From: an uncultured Rubrobacteraceae bacterium
GTDB lineage: Bacteria > Actinomycetota > Rubrobacteria > Rubrobacterales > Rubrobacteraceae
NCBI GenBank assembly: GCA_902806015.1
Contig: CADCUZ010000095.1
Coordinates: 1-32,426, forward strand
Direction: 5' to 3'
Length of the DNA stretch: 32,426 nt
Under the pieces are notes generated by a model that did no database searches, was not told the DNA's origin, and saw only the letters and a list, made by a program, of their open reading frames with translations. Shown one piece after another: positions 7,932 to 15,105 of this stretch (positions within the stretch are counted from its first letter, which is position 1; every line of letters starts with the position of its first letter). The position numbers and the translations under genes were made by a program.

Positions 7932-9562
7932 TAGCGGCTCCTTGCCTTCGCCGGCTTGCGCAGGGCTTCGCGCAACTGCGCGTTCTTCTTGCGGCGGGCC
8001 CACTCGTGGAACCGCTCGCCCTCGCGCCGCTCTTCCTTGAACCGCTCGAAGACGGAGACCAGCGCGTCCGGCACCTCGTCGGTCGGTTTCGCCCCCTCCA
8101 CCCAGTCGATAAACGCCGCGTCGCGCCCGAGGGAGCCGCCGAGGCCGATGTCGACGCCCTCGACGATGGACGTCTTCGTCTTGGCCGTCTCCCCGCGAAA
8201 GCCGACGTCCCCAATCTGGGGCTGGGCGCAGGAAGCCGAGCAGCCCGAGAAGTGCATCCTCACGGCCTCCTGCCCGACGTCTCCGACGCGCTCGTCCATC
8301 TCGCGGGCCCACTCGACCGCCCGGATCTTGGTCTCCACGATCCCGAATCGGCAGAACTCGCTCCCCGTGCACGCCACGACCCCGCGCTCGAAAGCCCCCG
8401 GGTTTGGCGAAAACCGCTCCAGCAACGGCTCTGCGAGCAGGTCGTCGATGAGATCCTCAGGGACACCCGTTACGACGAGGTTCTGGTCCGTCGCCAGGCG
8501 CACCTCGCTGCCGTATCGCTCCGCCAGCCGGCCGGCCTCCGTGAACTGCTGCCCGCTCATCCGCCCCACCGGGACGTTCAGCCCCACGTAGTACAGGCCG
8601 TCCTTCTGGGCGTGGACGCCGACGTGGTCGCCGCGGTAGCGCTTGGTCATGTCCTCGCCCGCGGGCGTAAGGTTCACGGTGACGCGCTTCTCGAGCTCCT
8701 CGCGGAAGGCCTCCGGCCCTATCCTCTGGACCAGGTAGCGCATACGCGCCGTCCAGCGGTTCCCCCGGTCGCCGAGCTCGCCGAAGGTTTGGGCTATGCC
8801 GCGCGTGATCTCGACGGCGTCCTCGGGCCTGACGAAGACGTCTATATCCGAAGCCATCCGCGGCCCGTCGGAGAGCCCGCCCCCGACGCGGAGGTTGAAG
8901 CCGATGGTCCCGTCTTCGAGGCGGGCGGGCAGCAGGCCGATGTCGTTGATCTCGGCCTGCGCGCAGTCCTCGAGGCACCCGGTCACGCTCATCTTGAACT
9001 TGCGGGGCAGGTTCGCGTACTCGCGGTTGCCGGTAAAGTAGTCGTTTATGTTCTGCGCGACCGGGTAGGCGTCTATGAGCTCCTCGTGGTCGAGGCCGGA
9101 GACGGGGCAACAGAGCACGTTCCTCGCCGAATCGCCGCACGCCTGCACGGTCGTGATGCCCGCCTTTTCGAGCCTGCGCCAGATCTCGGGGATGTCCCCC
9201 ATCTTGAGCCAGTGCATCTGCACGTCCTGGCGGGTGGTGAGGTCCAGGAAGTTGTTGCCGAAGTGCGGGTTGGGTATCGGGCCGTTGGCGAAGTCCACGG
9301 CGATCTTGCCGATAACCTCTGCCTGCTCGGGCGTGAGGACGCCGCCTGGCACCTTCACGCGCATCATGAACGTGTCGCCGCCCTGCTTCTGCGGGTAGAT
9401 ACCGACCCACTTGAGGCGCTCCACCTCCCCGGGAACCTCGCCCATGGCGGAGAGGTCCTTAGAGTAGGTGTCCATGATCGCCTGCTTGACCTCCAGCGGG
9501 TGGCGCTGCAGCTTGATCTTCTCTACCTTGTTGAGGGTTTGCCCCTCCCTAAGAAAACGCAT
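7931..9562 (-). CDS. Assimilatory siroheme sulfite reductase (nitrite/sulfite reductase family)
   Basis: 543 aa, single-chain NirA/SirA-type enzyme with the usual duplicated halves. The siroheme/4Fe-4S ligands are C398 and C404 (CTGSEFC) and C441 and C445 (CSASC), i.e. CX5C...CX3C. Upstream blocks GNNFLDLTTRQDVQ and CCPVSGLDHEE, plus DQNLVVTG, fit the substrate-binding and sulfite/nitrite reductase repeats. Sulfite and nitrite enzymes of this family are hard to tell apart. Location between cysH and sat, with no nitrate genes, argues for sulfite to sulfide. Its normal donor would be ferredoxin, but here the next gene, overlapping by one base, is an F420-type dehydrogenase. No siroheme-synthesis gene is in the window. 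It starts 51 bases after cysH. Confidence 0.93.
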   Translation of the reverse strand: MRFLREGQTLNKVEKIKLQRHPLEVKQAIMDTYSKDLSAMGEVPGEVERLKWVGIYPQKQGGDTFMMRVKVPGGVLTPEQAEVIGKIAVDFANGPIPNPHFGNNFLDLTTRQDVQMHWLKMGDIPEIWRRLEKAGITTVQACGDSARNVLCCPVSGLDHEELIDAYPVAQNINDYFTGNREYANLPRKFKMSVTGCLEDCAQAEINDIGLLPARLEDGTIGFNLRVGGGLSDGPRMASDIDVFVRPEDAVEITRGIAQTFGELGDRGNRWTARMRYLVQRIGPEAFREELEKRVTVNLTPAGEDMTKRYRGDHVGVHAQKDGLYYVGLNVPVGRMSGQQFTEAGRLAERYGSEVRLATDQNLVVTGVPEDLIDDLLAEPLLERFSPNPGAFERGVVACTGSEFCRFGIVETKIRAVEWAREMDERVGDVGQEAVRMHFSGCSASCAQPQIGDVGFRGETAKTKTSIVEGVDIGLGGSLGRDAAFIDWVEGAKPTDEVPDALVSVFERFKEERREGERFHEWARRKKNAQLREALRKPAKARSR

Positions 9563-9613
9563 CGAAAACCCCTATGGAACTCTTGGTGAAAGTCTCTGTC
9601 CGAAAGGCCGGGA

Positions 9614-10366
9614 CTACGCGCCGGCGCGGCCGCCGTTGACCCAATGAAGGCCGCACTCGGTCTTGTCCGTGTCCGACCAGCGGCCGGCCCGCGGATCCTC
9701 GTCCTCGTGGACGGGCCTCGTCTGCGGCTCGCACCCGATGCTCTTGTAGCCCTGGTGCAGGAGCGGGTTGACCGGGACGTCGTGCTCGCGGACGTAGCCC
9801 CAGACCTGCTCGTCCGTCCAGCCGGCGAGGGGCGCTATCTTGGCGGCTCCGTAACGCTCTTCCCAGGCCGCGATCTTGGTGCCGGCCCGCTGGGGCGTCT
9901 GCACCCGCCGGATGCCGGTCATCCAGGCGTCGTAGCGGTCCAGGGCCCTCCGAAGGGGCTCTATCTTGCGGATCTGGCAGCAAAGGTCTGGCGTGCAGGT
10001 GAGCATCTGCTCCCCGTGGCGCTCGACCTGCTCCTCGAGCGTCAGCGCCGGCCTGAGGACCTCGACCGGCAACTTGTACCGACGCATGACCTCCTCGCGA
10101 AACTCGGCGGTCTCCCGGAAGATAAAGCCGGTGTCGATGGTCAGGACCGTCACCTTGTCGGTGATCTTGGAGATCATGTCCAAAAGCGCCATGCCCTCGC
10201 CGCCACCGAAGGACGCCGAAAGCGCGAGGCCGTCGCCGTAAGTCTCCACGGCCCACTGGATTATCTCGCGGGGATCGGACCCCTCGAGGCGGTTGGACTC
10301 GGGATCGAGCACCTGGGGGTCTGGCACTATCGTCTTCTCTTGCTGCGAACGCAGGGCTTCAGGCAT
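9614..10366 (-). CDS. cysH: Phosphoadenylyl-/adenylyl-sulfate reductase with altered cluster motif
   Basis: 250 aa; thioredoxin-dependent reduction of PAPS or APS to sulfite. LALSASFGGGEGMALLDM (PP-loop), DTGFIFRETAEF and the catalytic TECGLH (Cys238) are intact. Family members with a 4Fe-4S cluster, mostly APS reductases, carry CC...CXXC. Here Cys129-Cys130 and Cys212 are present with the right spacing, but the fourth ligand is Gln215 (GCEPQTRP where GCxPCT is usual). An additional Cys124 precedes the pair. The base sequence is unambiguous at this codon (CAG). Either the cluster uses another ligand, is lost, or is three-Cys. The ATG has GGAGG six bases upstream. First structural gene of the operon, behind a short upstream ORF. 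Confidence 0.93.
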   Translation of the reverse strand: MPEALRSQQEKTIVPDPQVLDPESNRLEGSDPREIIQWAVETYGDGLALSASFGGGEGMALLDMISKITDKVTVLTIDTGFIFRETAEFREEVMRRYKLPVEVLRPALTLEEQVERHGEQMLTCTPDLCCQIRKIEPLRRALDRYDAWMTGIRRVQTPQRAGTKIAAWEERYGAAKIAPLAGWTDEQVWGYVREHDVPVNPLLHQGYKSIGCEPQTRPVHEDEDPRAGRWSDTDKTECGLHWVNGGRAGA

Positions 10367-10406
10367 CGCGGTCCTCCATCGGGATCGTGTGTCTAGGAAA
10401 AGTGGA

Positions 10407-10493
10407 TCAGGCGCACGCGCTACATCGAGCGCCCGCGCCAGGGGCCGTGAACATTCGCCCCTTCACCTGTCCCCGCGTACTTTGCAACTCCAT
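10407..10493 (-). CDS. Putative leaderless upstream ORF (Cys attenuator peptide) of cysH operon
   Basis: 28-codon frame whose ATG lies 7 bases after the TACTAT -10 box, i.e. where transcription should begin, so it would be translated leaderlessly. It starts MELQSTRGQ and ends ARCSACA, with TGT and TGC as the sixth- and third-last sense codons (counting alanine GCC as last... TGC is second-last). The Cys codons sit in the loop and 3' arm of a hairpin (10410-10439). Leaderless ORFs with C-terminal Cys codons upstream of sulfur operons are reported in mycobacteria as cysteine-responsive attenuators, so I read this as the same kind of switch. It ends 40 bases before cysH. Only two Cys codons are present, fewer than in the mycobacterial polycysteine cases. 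Confidence 0.6.
   Translation of the reverse strand: MELQSTRGQVKGRMFTAPGAGARCSACA
10410..10439 (-). promoter_or_regulatory. Hairpin spanning the Cys codons of the upstream ORF
   Basis: Read on the - strand, GGCGCGGGCGCT and AGCGCGTGCGCC pair at 10 of 12 positions around a 6-base loop. One Cys codon is in the loop side and the other in the 3' arm, so a ribosome waiting there would open the stem. A second possible stem, AGGGGC with GCCCCT, lies just upstream. Confidence 0.45.
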
Positions 10494-10500
10494 GTGCCGG

Positions 10501-10529
10501 ATAGTAGGACCTGAAACCCCATCCGTCAA
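10501..10529 (-). promoter_or_regulatory. Promoter of the sulfate-reduction operon
   Basis: TTGACG, a 17-base spacer, then TACTAT: a near-consensus housekeeping sigma promoter, the best in the window. The predicted start is at about 10493-10494, on the ATG of the upstream ORF, giving a leader of about 127 bases to cysH. Confidence 0.75.
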
Positions 10530-10533
10530 TACA

Positions 10534-10558
10534 AAATCCGACACTTTTTATCGGATTT
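10534..10558 (-). terminator. Perfect 8-base dyad before the cys promoter: terminator or operator
   Basis: AAATCCGA, 9-base loop, TCGGATTT, followed on the - strand by TTTTG. It includes the stop of the MFS gene and ends five bases before the -35 box of the cysH promoter. It can serve as the MFS terminator, as an operator for a sulfur regulator, or both. Confidence 0.5.
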
Positions 10559-11789
10559 AGCCGGGGGAGCCTGGTTTGCCGCGGTGTCGGATGGCGCGGG
10601 CGTAGAGGAGGAGGGCCGGGGAGAGGATGATGGAGGCGACGGTGAGGGCGGTGCGGACGCCGGCGAGGTTGCCGACGGCCCCGACCACGGGCCCGGCGGA
10701 GGCTTCGCCGAAGGCGCCGGCCTGGCTGCCCATCGAGATCACGGTGGCCCGCACCCGGGGGTCGAGCCCCTCGTTGAGCCACGTGAGGTAGAGCGGCTCG
10801 GCCAGGGTCCGGGCGAGGCTCGCGAACCAGAACGCCGCGAGGGCGAAGGCGAAGCTCCCGGCCAGGGCGAAGGAGAGCATCCCCACGATGGTGCATGCGT
10901 TGAGGACGAGCAGCAGGCGCGCGGCCACGGCCGCGTCCCCCACGTTCAGCCTCCGGCCGACCACCTCGGCGGCGAGGTAGCTCAGGATCAGGGCCCCAGC
11001 GTTGATGACCCCGAACCAGACGACGGGGTCCAGGGCGCCTAGGGAGGGGAGCCCGAGCCCGTCAAGAAAGTGCTTGGCGTAGAGGCGGTCGAAGCCCTCC
11101 TCGGACATCCCCGTAAAAAGGGCGACGGTGAGCAGGATCAGGAGCACCGGACGCGCCCGCACGAGCCGGACCCCGCCCCGCGCCGTGGCGCCGACCTGTT
11201 GCAAGGAGGAACGCCCCTCGCGCGGAGAGGGGTTGAAGTTTCGCTCCGGCATCGCGAAGAAGAGCGCGACGCCGAGCCCGAGGGTCAGGGCGCCGCCTAT
11301 CAGGAGCGGCAGGTTCAGGGCGACGGCAGCAAGGAGGACGCTGCCTACGACGCCGAGGAGCGAGCCCGCGTAGTCGGCCTGCTCGCCGCGCAGGTAGACG
11401 CGACCGAGGTCCCGTTCGGGGGCTTCGTCCGCGATCCAGGCCTCCAGCGCCCCGCTTATAAAGGTGTAGCCTACCCCCCACACGGCCTGCGCCGCCAGCA
11501 CCGCCGCGAAGGTGGGGACGGCGCCTTCGAGCGCGAAGCCCGAACCCATCAGCAGGAAGCCCGTGATGACGGAACGCCGCCGCCCGTAGGTGTCCGCGAG
11601 CACGCCGGTCGGCACCTCGAAGACGAGTACCGCCACCTCGAGCGCCGTACCGAGCAGCACGAGCCGCAGCGGATCGAGGTCGACAACCTCGATCCGGTAC
11701 ACCGAAGCCACGGTCGCCCACAGCATAAAAAAAAGCGCGAACGCCCCTTTGATGCCGAGGTACACCGGATAGGGTCTGAAACTGGTCAC
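10557..11789 (-). CDS. MFS transporter, probable drug/small-molecule exporter
   Basis: About 410 aa with twelve hydrophobic segments. FEVPTGVLADTYGRRRSV is the loop 2-3 MFS signature (GxLaDrxGrrr). The protein has the usual central charged loop (~residues 190-215) and an ARTLAEPLYLTW stretch in the second half. Closest by eye to multidrug/tetracycline-type efflux MFS proteins; substrate unknown. I chose the GTG at 11789; an in-frame GTG at 11813 is also possible. It reads out of a ~170-base leader that holds a short ORF and a strong hairpin, which suggests attenuation. It is monocistronic, ending in the dyad just before the cys promoter. Confidence 0.85.
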   Translation of the reverse strand: MTSFRPYPVYLGIKGAFALFFMLWATVASVYRIEVVDLDPLRLVLLGTALEVAVLVFEVPTGVLADTYGRRRSVITGFLLMGSGFALEGAVPTFAAVLAAQAVWGVGYTFISGALEAWIADEAPERDLGRVYLRGEQADYAGSLLGVVGSVLLAAVALNLPLLIGGALTLGLGVALFFAMPERNFNPSPREGRSSLQQVGATARGGVRLVRARPVLLILLTVALFTGMSEEGFDRLYAKHFLDGLGLPSLGALDPVVWFGVINAGALILSYLAAEVVGRRLNVGDAAVAARLLLVLNACTIVGMLSFALAGSFAFALAAFWFASLARTLAEPLYLTWLNEGLDPRVRATVISMGSQAGAFGEASAGPVVGAVGNLAGVRTALTVASIILSPALLLYARAIRHRGKPGSPG

Positions 11790-11920
11790 GGGGATCCCGC
11801 TTTCTCCGCGCACGCCCCGTCGGCCCGGGGTCCTCTATCCGGGGCGTGAGATCTCTTGCCTGAAAGTCCGGATCCGCGCGGCGCACAAGGCCGGGTCCGG
11901 GTCGAAGGAGGTACGGCGGA

Positions 11921-11947
11921 GCCGGAGGGGACGCGGTCCCCTCCGGC
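11921..11947 (-). promoter_or_regulatory. Strong 12-bp hairpin in the MFS leader
   Basis: Perfect 12-base arms (GCCGGAGGGGAC / GTCCCCTCCGGC) with a 3-base loop. It begins 13 bases after the stop of the candidate leader peptide and has no T-run. It is flanked by a separate inverted pair, GGAGGTACG (11907-11915) and CGTACCTCC (11988-11996), which could close a larger stem. Confidence 0.6.
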
Positions 11948-11960
11948 CTTTGTCCACCGT

Positions 11961-11978
11961 CTACGGAAGAATCGTCAT
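11961..11978 (-). CDS. Candidate leader peptide MTILP upstream of MFS exporter
   Basis: ATG-ACG-ATT-CTT-CCG-TAG, with its ATG 7 bases behind TACGAT, the same geometry as the cysH upstream ORF. If transcription began further up, an in-frame ATG at 11987 with GGAGG four bases before it would give an 8-residue version. It is too short to test by composition. Confidence 0.35.
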   Translation of the reverse strand: MTILP

Positions 11979-11985
11979 GCCGACC

Positions 11986-12015
11986 ATCGTACCTCCGCCC
12001 CGGAGCGTCAGTCAA
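11986..12015 (-). promoter_or_regulatory. Candidate promoter of the MFS gene
   Basis: TTGACT, 18 bases, TACGAT. The -35 matches five of six consensus bases and the -10 four of six. The predicted start falls on the ATG of the candidate MTILP leader. Confidence 0.45.
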
Positions 12016-12057
12016 GAAGAACGGGTCTCGCCAGGGTCAAAGGGCTGATTGCTGAAA

Positions 12058-12088
12058 GCCCCCGCAGTGCGCGTGCCCGGGCGGGGGC
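12058..12088 (-). terminator. Terminator-like hairpin after cofE
   Basis: On the - strand, GCCCCCGC and GCGGGGGC form an 8-base all-GC stem with a 15-base loop followed by TTTC, 31 bases past the cofE stop. It probably ends the F420 operon. Confidence 0.5.
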
Positions 12089-12118
12089 GAAGCCGGGACG
12101 TGCCAAAAGCCATGCGCC

Positions 12119-12862
12119 CTACCGGAACATGTCCCTCTCTGGCGGCATGAGGAGGTCTCGGCCCGTGCCGGCGCCCCTTTCGTAGGCGTAGCCGCGGACG
12201 ATGGCCAGGGGGACGCCGTCGGTCTTGCCCATCACGAGCTCGGCGGCGGCGGCGAGCTCGTCGGCGATGGCCAGCACGCTCGCCTCCAGCGGAAACCCGT
12301 GGGGGTCTTTTCGTCCGCGGTAGTCGGCCAGCGGGTGCATGCCGGAGACGCCGATGGCTATGTCCGTTATGCCGAAGCGCCACGCCCTGCCGAAGGAGTC
12401 CGAGACGACGACGGGCGCCTCCACGCCGAGGCGCCGGGCCAGGGCTTGGCGGAGCCTCGCGGCGCTCGCGTCGGGGTCCGCGGGCAGGAGGCAGACGGTG
12501 TCCTCGCCGGGGACGTTGGAGGCGTCAACGCCGGCGTTGGCGCAGACGAAGCCGTGGTGGGTCTCCGAGATGACGATGCCGCGGTCCATGCGCACGACGC
12601 GTCGGCTCTCGCGGAGGACCACTTCGATCTGGCGCGGGTCCTTGCCCCACCGGGCCGCGTACCCCTTCGCCAGCGCGGAGGGCTCCACGGTTCCGAGGTC
12701 CACGAGGCGCCCCTCGGCCTTGCTCATGACCTTGTGCGTAACCACCAGCACGTCACCGGAACGTAGGATGGCCTCGACGGCTTCCGCGACAAGCGCGCCG
12801 AGGTCGTCGCCCGGGCGGACCTCGGGGAAGCCCCCAACGGGTACCAGCTCTATCCCCTTCAC
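12119..12862 (-). CDS. cofE: Coenzyme F420-0:L-glutamate ligase, single-domain
   Basis: 247 aa. GTP-dependent addition of glutamates to F420-0. Family blocks are clear: VVTHKVMSKAEGRLVDL near the start, VVRMDRGIVISETHHGFVCANAGVDASN, then VVSDSFGRAWRFGITDIAIG and the KTDGVPLAIVRGYAYE end. In mycobacterial FbiB a nitroreductase domain follows CofE, but this protein stops after CofE. The matching nitroreductase is on the 1341-2405 fusion. The GTG start overlaps the cofC stop (GTGA). Last gene of the F420 operon, followed by a terminator-like hairpin. Confidence 0.94.
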   Translation of the reverse strand: MKGIELVPVGGFPEVRPGDDLGALVAEAVEAILRSGDVLVVTHKVMSKAEGRLVDLGTVEPSALAKGYAARWGKDPRQIEVVLRESRRVVRMDRGIVISETHHGFVCANAGVDASNVPGEDTVCLLPADPDASAARLRQALARRLGVEAPVVVSDSFGRAWRFGITDIAIGVSGMHPLADYRGRKDPHGFPLEASVLAIADELAAAAELVMGKTDGVPLAIVRGYAYERGAGTGRDLLMPPERDMFR

Positions 12863-13476
12863 GGCCGGCCGGCCTCCTCTTCCCTGTAGCTCGCCAGGTC
12901 CCCCACCGTGTCCAGGTCGAAGGAGAGGTGCCGATTCTCGCAGACGCGCACCTCCGCGTCGCGGTCGCGGGCGGCCCGGAGGTGCGCCTGGAAGCTGTCC
13001 GGGCCGAAAAGGAAGGGCAGGGCGCCCGGCGGCCTGAGGAGCAGGGCGTTCGTGCCGAAGCGGGCGCCGTCCGGGGAGACCACGACCGACGCCCCGCCGA
13101 CGGCCTCCGCGAGCACCGCCCGGACGTCGGCTGCCTCGATCAGGGGCAGATCCGCCGGCAGGACGAGCAGGGCCGACGCACCATTCCTCGTCGCCCACAG
13201 GCGGCCTTCTTCCAGGGCCGGGTTCAGGCCCCGGCCCTCTTGCAAGAGCGGTGCGGCCCCGCGCCTTAGGGCCTCCTCTAGCACTATCGGGTCCGGGCTG
13301 ACCACGCCGACCGCCTCCACGCCGGCCTCCCGCACCCGCGAGACGACGCGGCCCATCATGTATAACGTGAGTCCGGCCCGGGCGGCGGGGTCGAGCACCG
13401 GGGCCAGGCGGCTCTTGGTGCCGTGCAGGTCCTTTACGGGCACCACCCCGTAGACGCTCGCGTGGGCCTCCGTCAC
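12859..13476 (-). CDS. cofC: 2-phospho-L-lactate / phosphoenolpyruvate guanylyltransferase
   Basis: 205 aa, nucleotidyltransferase fold of the CofC/FbiD family. It activates phospholactate or, in actinobacteria, PEP with GTP for transfer to FO. GVVPVKDLHGTKSRLAPVL is the N-terminal GTP-binding loop. LNPALEEG, LVLPADLPL and FGTNALLLRPP follow in family order, as does the DLDTVGDL C-terminus. In a PEP-using system the product after CofD is dehydro-F420, which must then be reduced. That links this gene to the FbiB-type nitroreductase in the window. GTG starts with GTGA overlaps at both ends couple it to cofD and cofE. Confidence 0.93.
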   Translation of the reverse strand: MTEAHASVYGVVPVKDLHGTKSRLAPVLDPAARAGLTLYMMGRVVSRVREAGVEAVGVVSPDPIVLEEALRRGAAPLLQEGRGLNPALEEGRLWATRNGASALLVLPADLPLIEAADVRAVLAEAVGGASVVVSPDGARFGTNALLLRPPGALPFLFGPDSFQAHLRAARDRDAEVRVCENRHLSFDLDTVGDLASYREEEAGRP

Positions 13477-14411
13477 GCTCCCAACTCGGCGCCGAACTCC
13501 AGGACCTCGCGCGCGAGGCGCGCGCGGTCAGGCCCGGACCCCATCACGGCGTCCGTCAAAAGGACGCGCATCCCCAGACGCTCGATGCCCTTCCTCTCCC
13601 CCTCGTCTGCCCGGTCCACGACCATCCCCTGGAGGACGCCCTCGTACAGGGCGGCGACGCCGGCCGAGGAGGCCTCGTGGCCCAAAGAGGAGAGCATCCT
13701 GTCCGCCGGGCCCTTCAGGGCCTTGCCGCCGACGATCGGGCTGACGGCCACCTTCGGCGCGGGGGCGGCGGCGAGCGCCTCGCGCATCCCCGGGACCGAC
13801 AGGATCGGCCCGAGGCTCACCACCGGATTCGACGGGCACAAGACTATAACGTCGGCCCCCGAGATGGCTTCCAACCCGGCGTCGGTGGGCCCGGCGTCTT
13901 CTATACCCCTGAGCTCGACGCCGAGTACCTCATCCGCCTGTCTCCGGCGCACGAAGTACTCCTGAAACTCCAGGAGGCCCGCCGGCGTCTTGAGCACCGT
14001 GGAGACCTCTTCGTCGCACATCGGGAGGATCCGGCCTGGGACGCCCATGGCGCGGGATAGCCTCTCCGTTATAGCCGTCAGCGAGTGGCCCTCGCGGAGC
14101 TTCGCCGTCCTGAGCACATGGGTCGCGAGGTCTTTGTCCCCGAGCTTGAACCAGGTGTCCTCGCCGTAGCCGGCCAGGGCCTCCAGGGCGGCGAACGACT
14201 CGCCGGCGAGGCCCCAGCCGGCCTCGGGGTTGGCGACGCCGGCGAGGGTGTACATCACGGTGTCGAGGTCCGGGCAGACGCGCAGGCCCCACGGGTTGAA
14301 GTCGTCGGCGGTGTTGACCACGACCGAGAGTCCCCCGGGTTCCAGGGCGTCCTGCAGGCCGACCGAGAGCTTGGCCCCGCCGACCCCGCCCGCGAGCGCG
14401 CAGACCTTCAT
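13473..14411 (-). CDS. cofD: 2-phospho-L-lactate (phosphoenolpyruvyl) transferase
   Basis: 312 aa. Transfers the phospholactyl or enolpyruvyl group from its GDP carrier to FO, giving F420-0 or dehydro-F420-0. ALAGGVGGAKLSVGL at the very N-terminus is the CofD nucleotide-binding start. VNTADDFNPWGLRVCPDLDTVMYTLAG and the WFKLGDKDLATHVLRT block are diagnostic, and VLCPSNPVVSLGPIL and SPIVGGKALKGPADRM follow. The ATG overlaps the Nudix stop (ATGA). Second gene of the operon Nudix-cofD-cofC-cofE. Confidence 0.95.
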   Translation of the reverse strand: MKVCALAGGVGGAKLSVGLQDALEPGGLSVVVNTADDFNPWGLRVCPDLDTVMYTLAGVANPEAGWGLAGESFAALEALAGYGEDTWFKLGDKDLATHVLRTAKLREGHSLTAITERLSRAMGVPGRILPMCDEEVSTVLKTPAGLLEFQEYFVRRRQADEVLGVELRGIEDAGPTDAGLEAISGADVIVLCPSNPVVSLGPILSVPGMREALAAAPAPKVAVSPIVGGKALKGPADRMLSSLGHEASSAGVAALYEGVLQGMVVDRADEGERKGIERLGMRVLLTDAVMGSGPDRARLAREVLEFGAELGA

Positions 14412-14971
14412 GGCGTGCTGCCGCCGGCCCGTCTGGCGGCGTACCCCAGAATCGCGAGCTGGCTGAGGGCGTCTCGCATCCTGCCGTCCAGCGCCATCGC
14501 GAGCGCCTCGCCGAGCGGCACCCGGCGCACGCCGAGAACCTCGGTGCCTTCGGGTTGCTGCTCCCCCGGAACCAGCTCCGTCGCCAGAAACCACACCGCC
14601 CGCTCGTCGGCGACGGAGTTCGAGAGGTCCGCCTCGCCGAGCCTTTCCCAGTTCCTGGCGTCGAACCCGGTCTCCTCCTTCAGCTCCCGTCGGGCGGCCT
14701 GCAGCGGTTCCTCGCCCTTCGGGCATCCGCCTTCGGGTATCTCCCAAGAATACCGCTCGAGCGGGTAGCGGTACTGGCCGACGAGGTAGACGTGGTCGTC
14801 TTCGACGGGCAGGACGCCGACGGCGGTGTTCTTGTAGTGGACAACGCCGTAGATGCCGGGGGCGCCGTCGGGGCGCACGACCTCGTCTTCGCGGACGGAG
14901 ATCCAGGGGTTCTCGTACACGGACCTCGACCCGAGCACCCGCCACGGGTTGGGAGTCTGGTCCGGGCTCAT
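14408..14971 (-). CDS. Nudix hydrolase (ADP-ribose pyrophosphatase-like)
   Basis: 187 aa. Residues 81-103 form a complete Nudix box, GX5EX7REUXEEXGU (GGCPKGEEPLQAARREL then KEETGF), with the WEIPEGG lead-in seen in ADP-ribose/nucleoside-diphosphate hydrolases. It is the first gene of the F420 operon and overlaps cofD by four bases. It may only be a housekeeping passenger, or it may clean up nucleotide by-products of the GTP-using CofC/CofD/CofE steps; the latter is inference. A weak TAAGAT -10-like box lies near 15040 without a good -35. Confidence 0.9.
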   Translation of the reverse strand: MSPDQTPNPWRVLGSRSVYENPWISVREDEVVRPDGAPGIYGVVHYKNTAVGVLPVEDDHVYLVGQYRYPLERYSWEIPEGGCPKGEEPLQAARRELKEETGFDARNWERLGEADLSNSVADERAVWFLATELVPGEQQPEGTEVLGVRRVPLGEALAMALDGRMRDALSQLAILGYAARRAGGSTP

Positions 14972-15105
14972 GCCGCCTCCGGGCGCGCGGTCTTGGGTTC
15001 TTGCTGGAGCATGGCCCTCCGTGCTCTAGGACGTTCCGGGCTGCTATCTTAGCATCGTGAAACCCCGGTCCACGGGCGGTCGCGGGCCAGAACGGAGGGC
15101 AGAGC

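Noticed and set aside
6738..8372. Extending the FrhB-like protein upstream to 544 residues
   Set aside because: The additional 147 residues are arginine-rich and lie inside the sulfite reductase gene in another frame; ATG 7931 overlaps the stop naturally.
10367..10500. A SAM-type riboswitch before cysH
   Set aside because: No S-box, SAM-II or SAM-IV core sequence is visible; the Cys-codon ORF explains the leader better.
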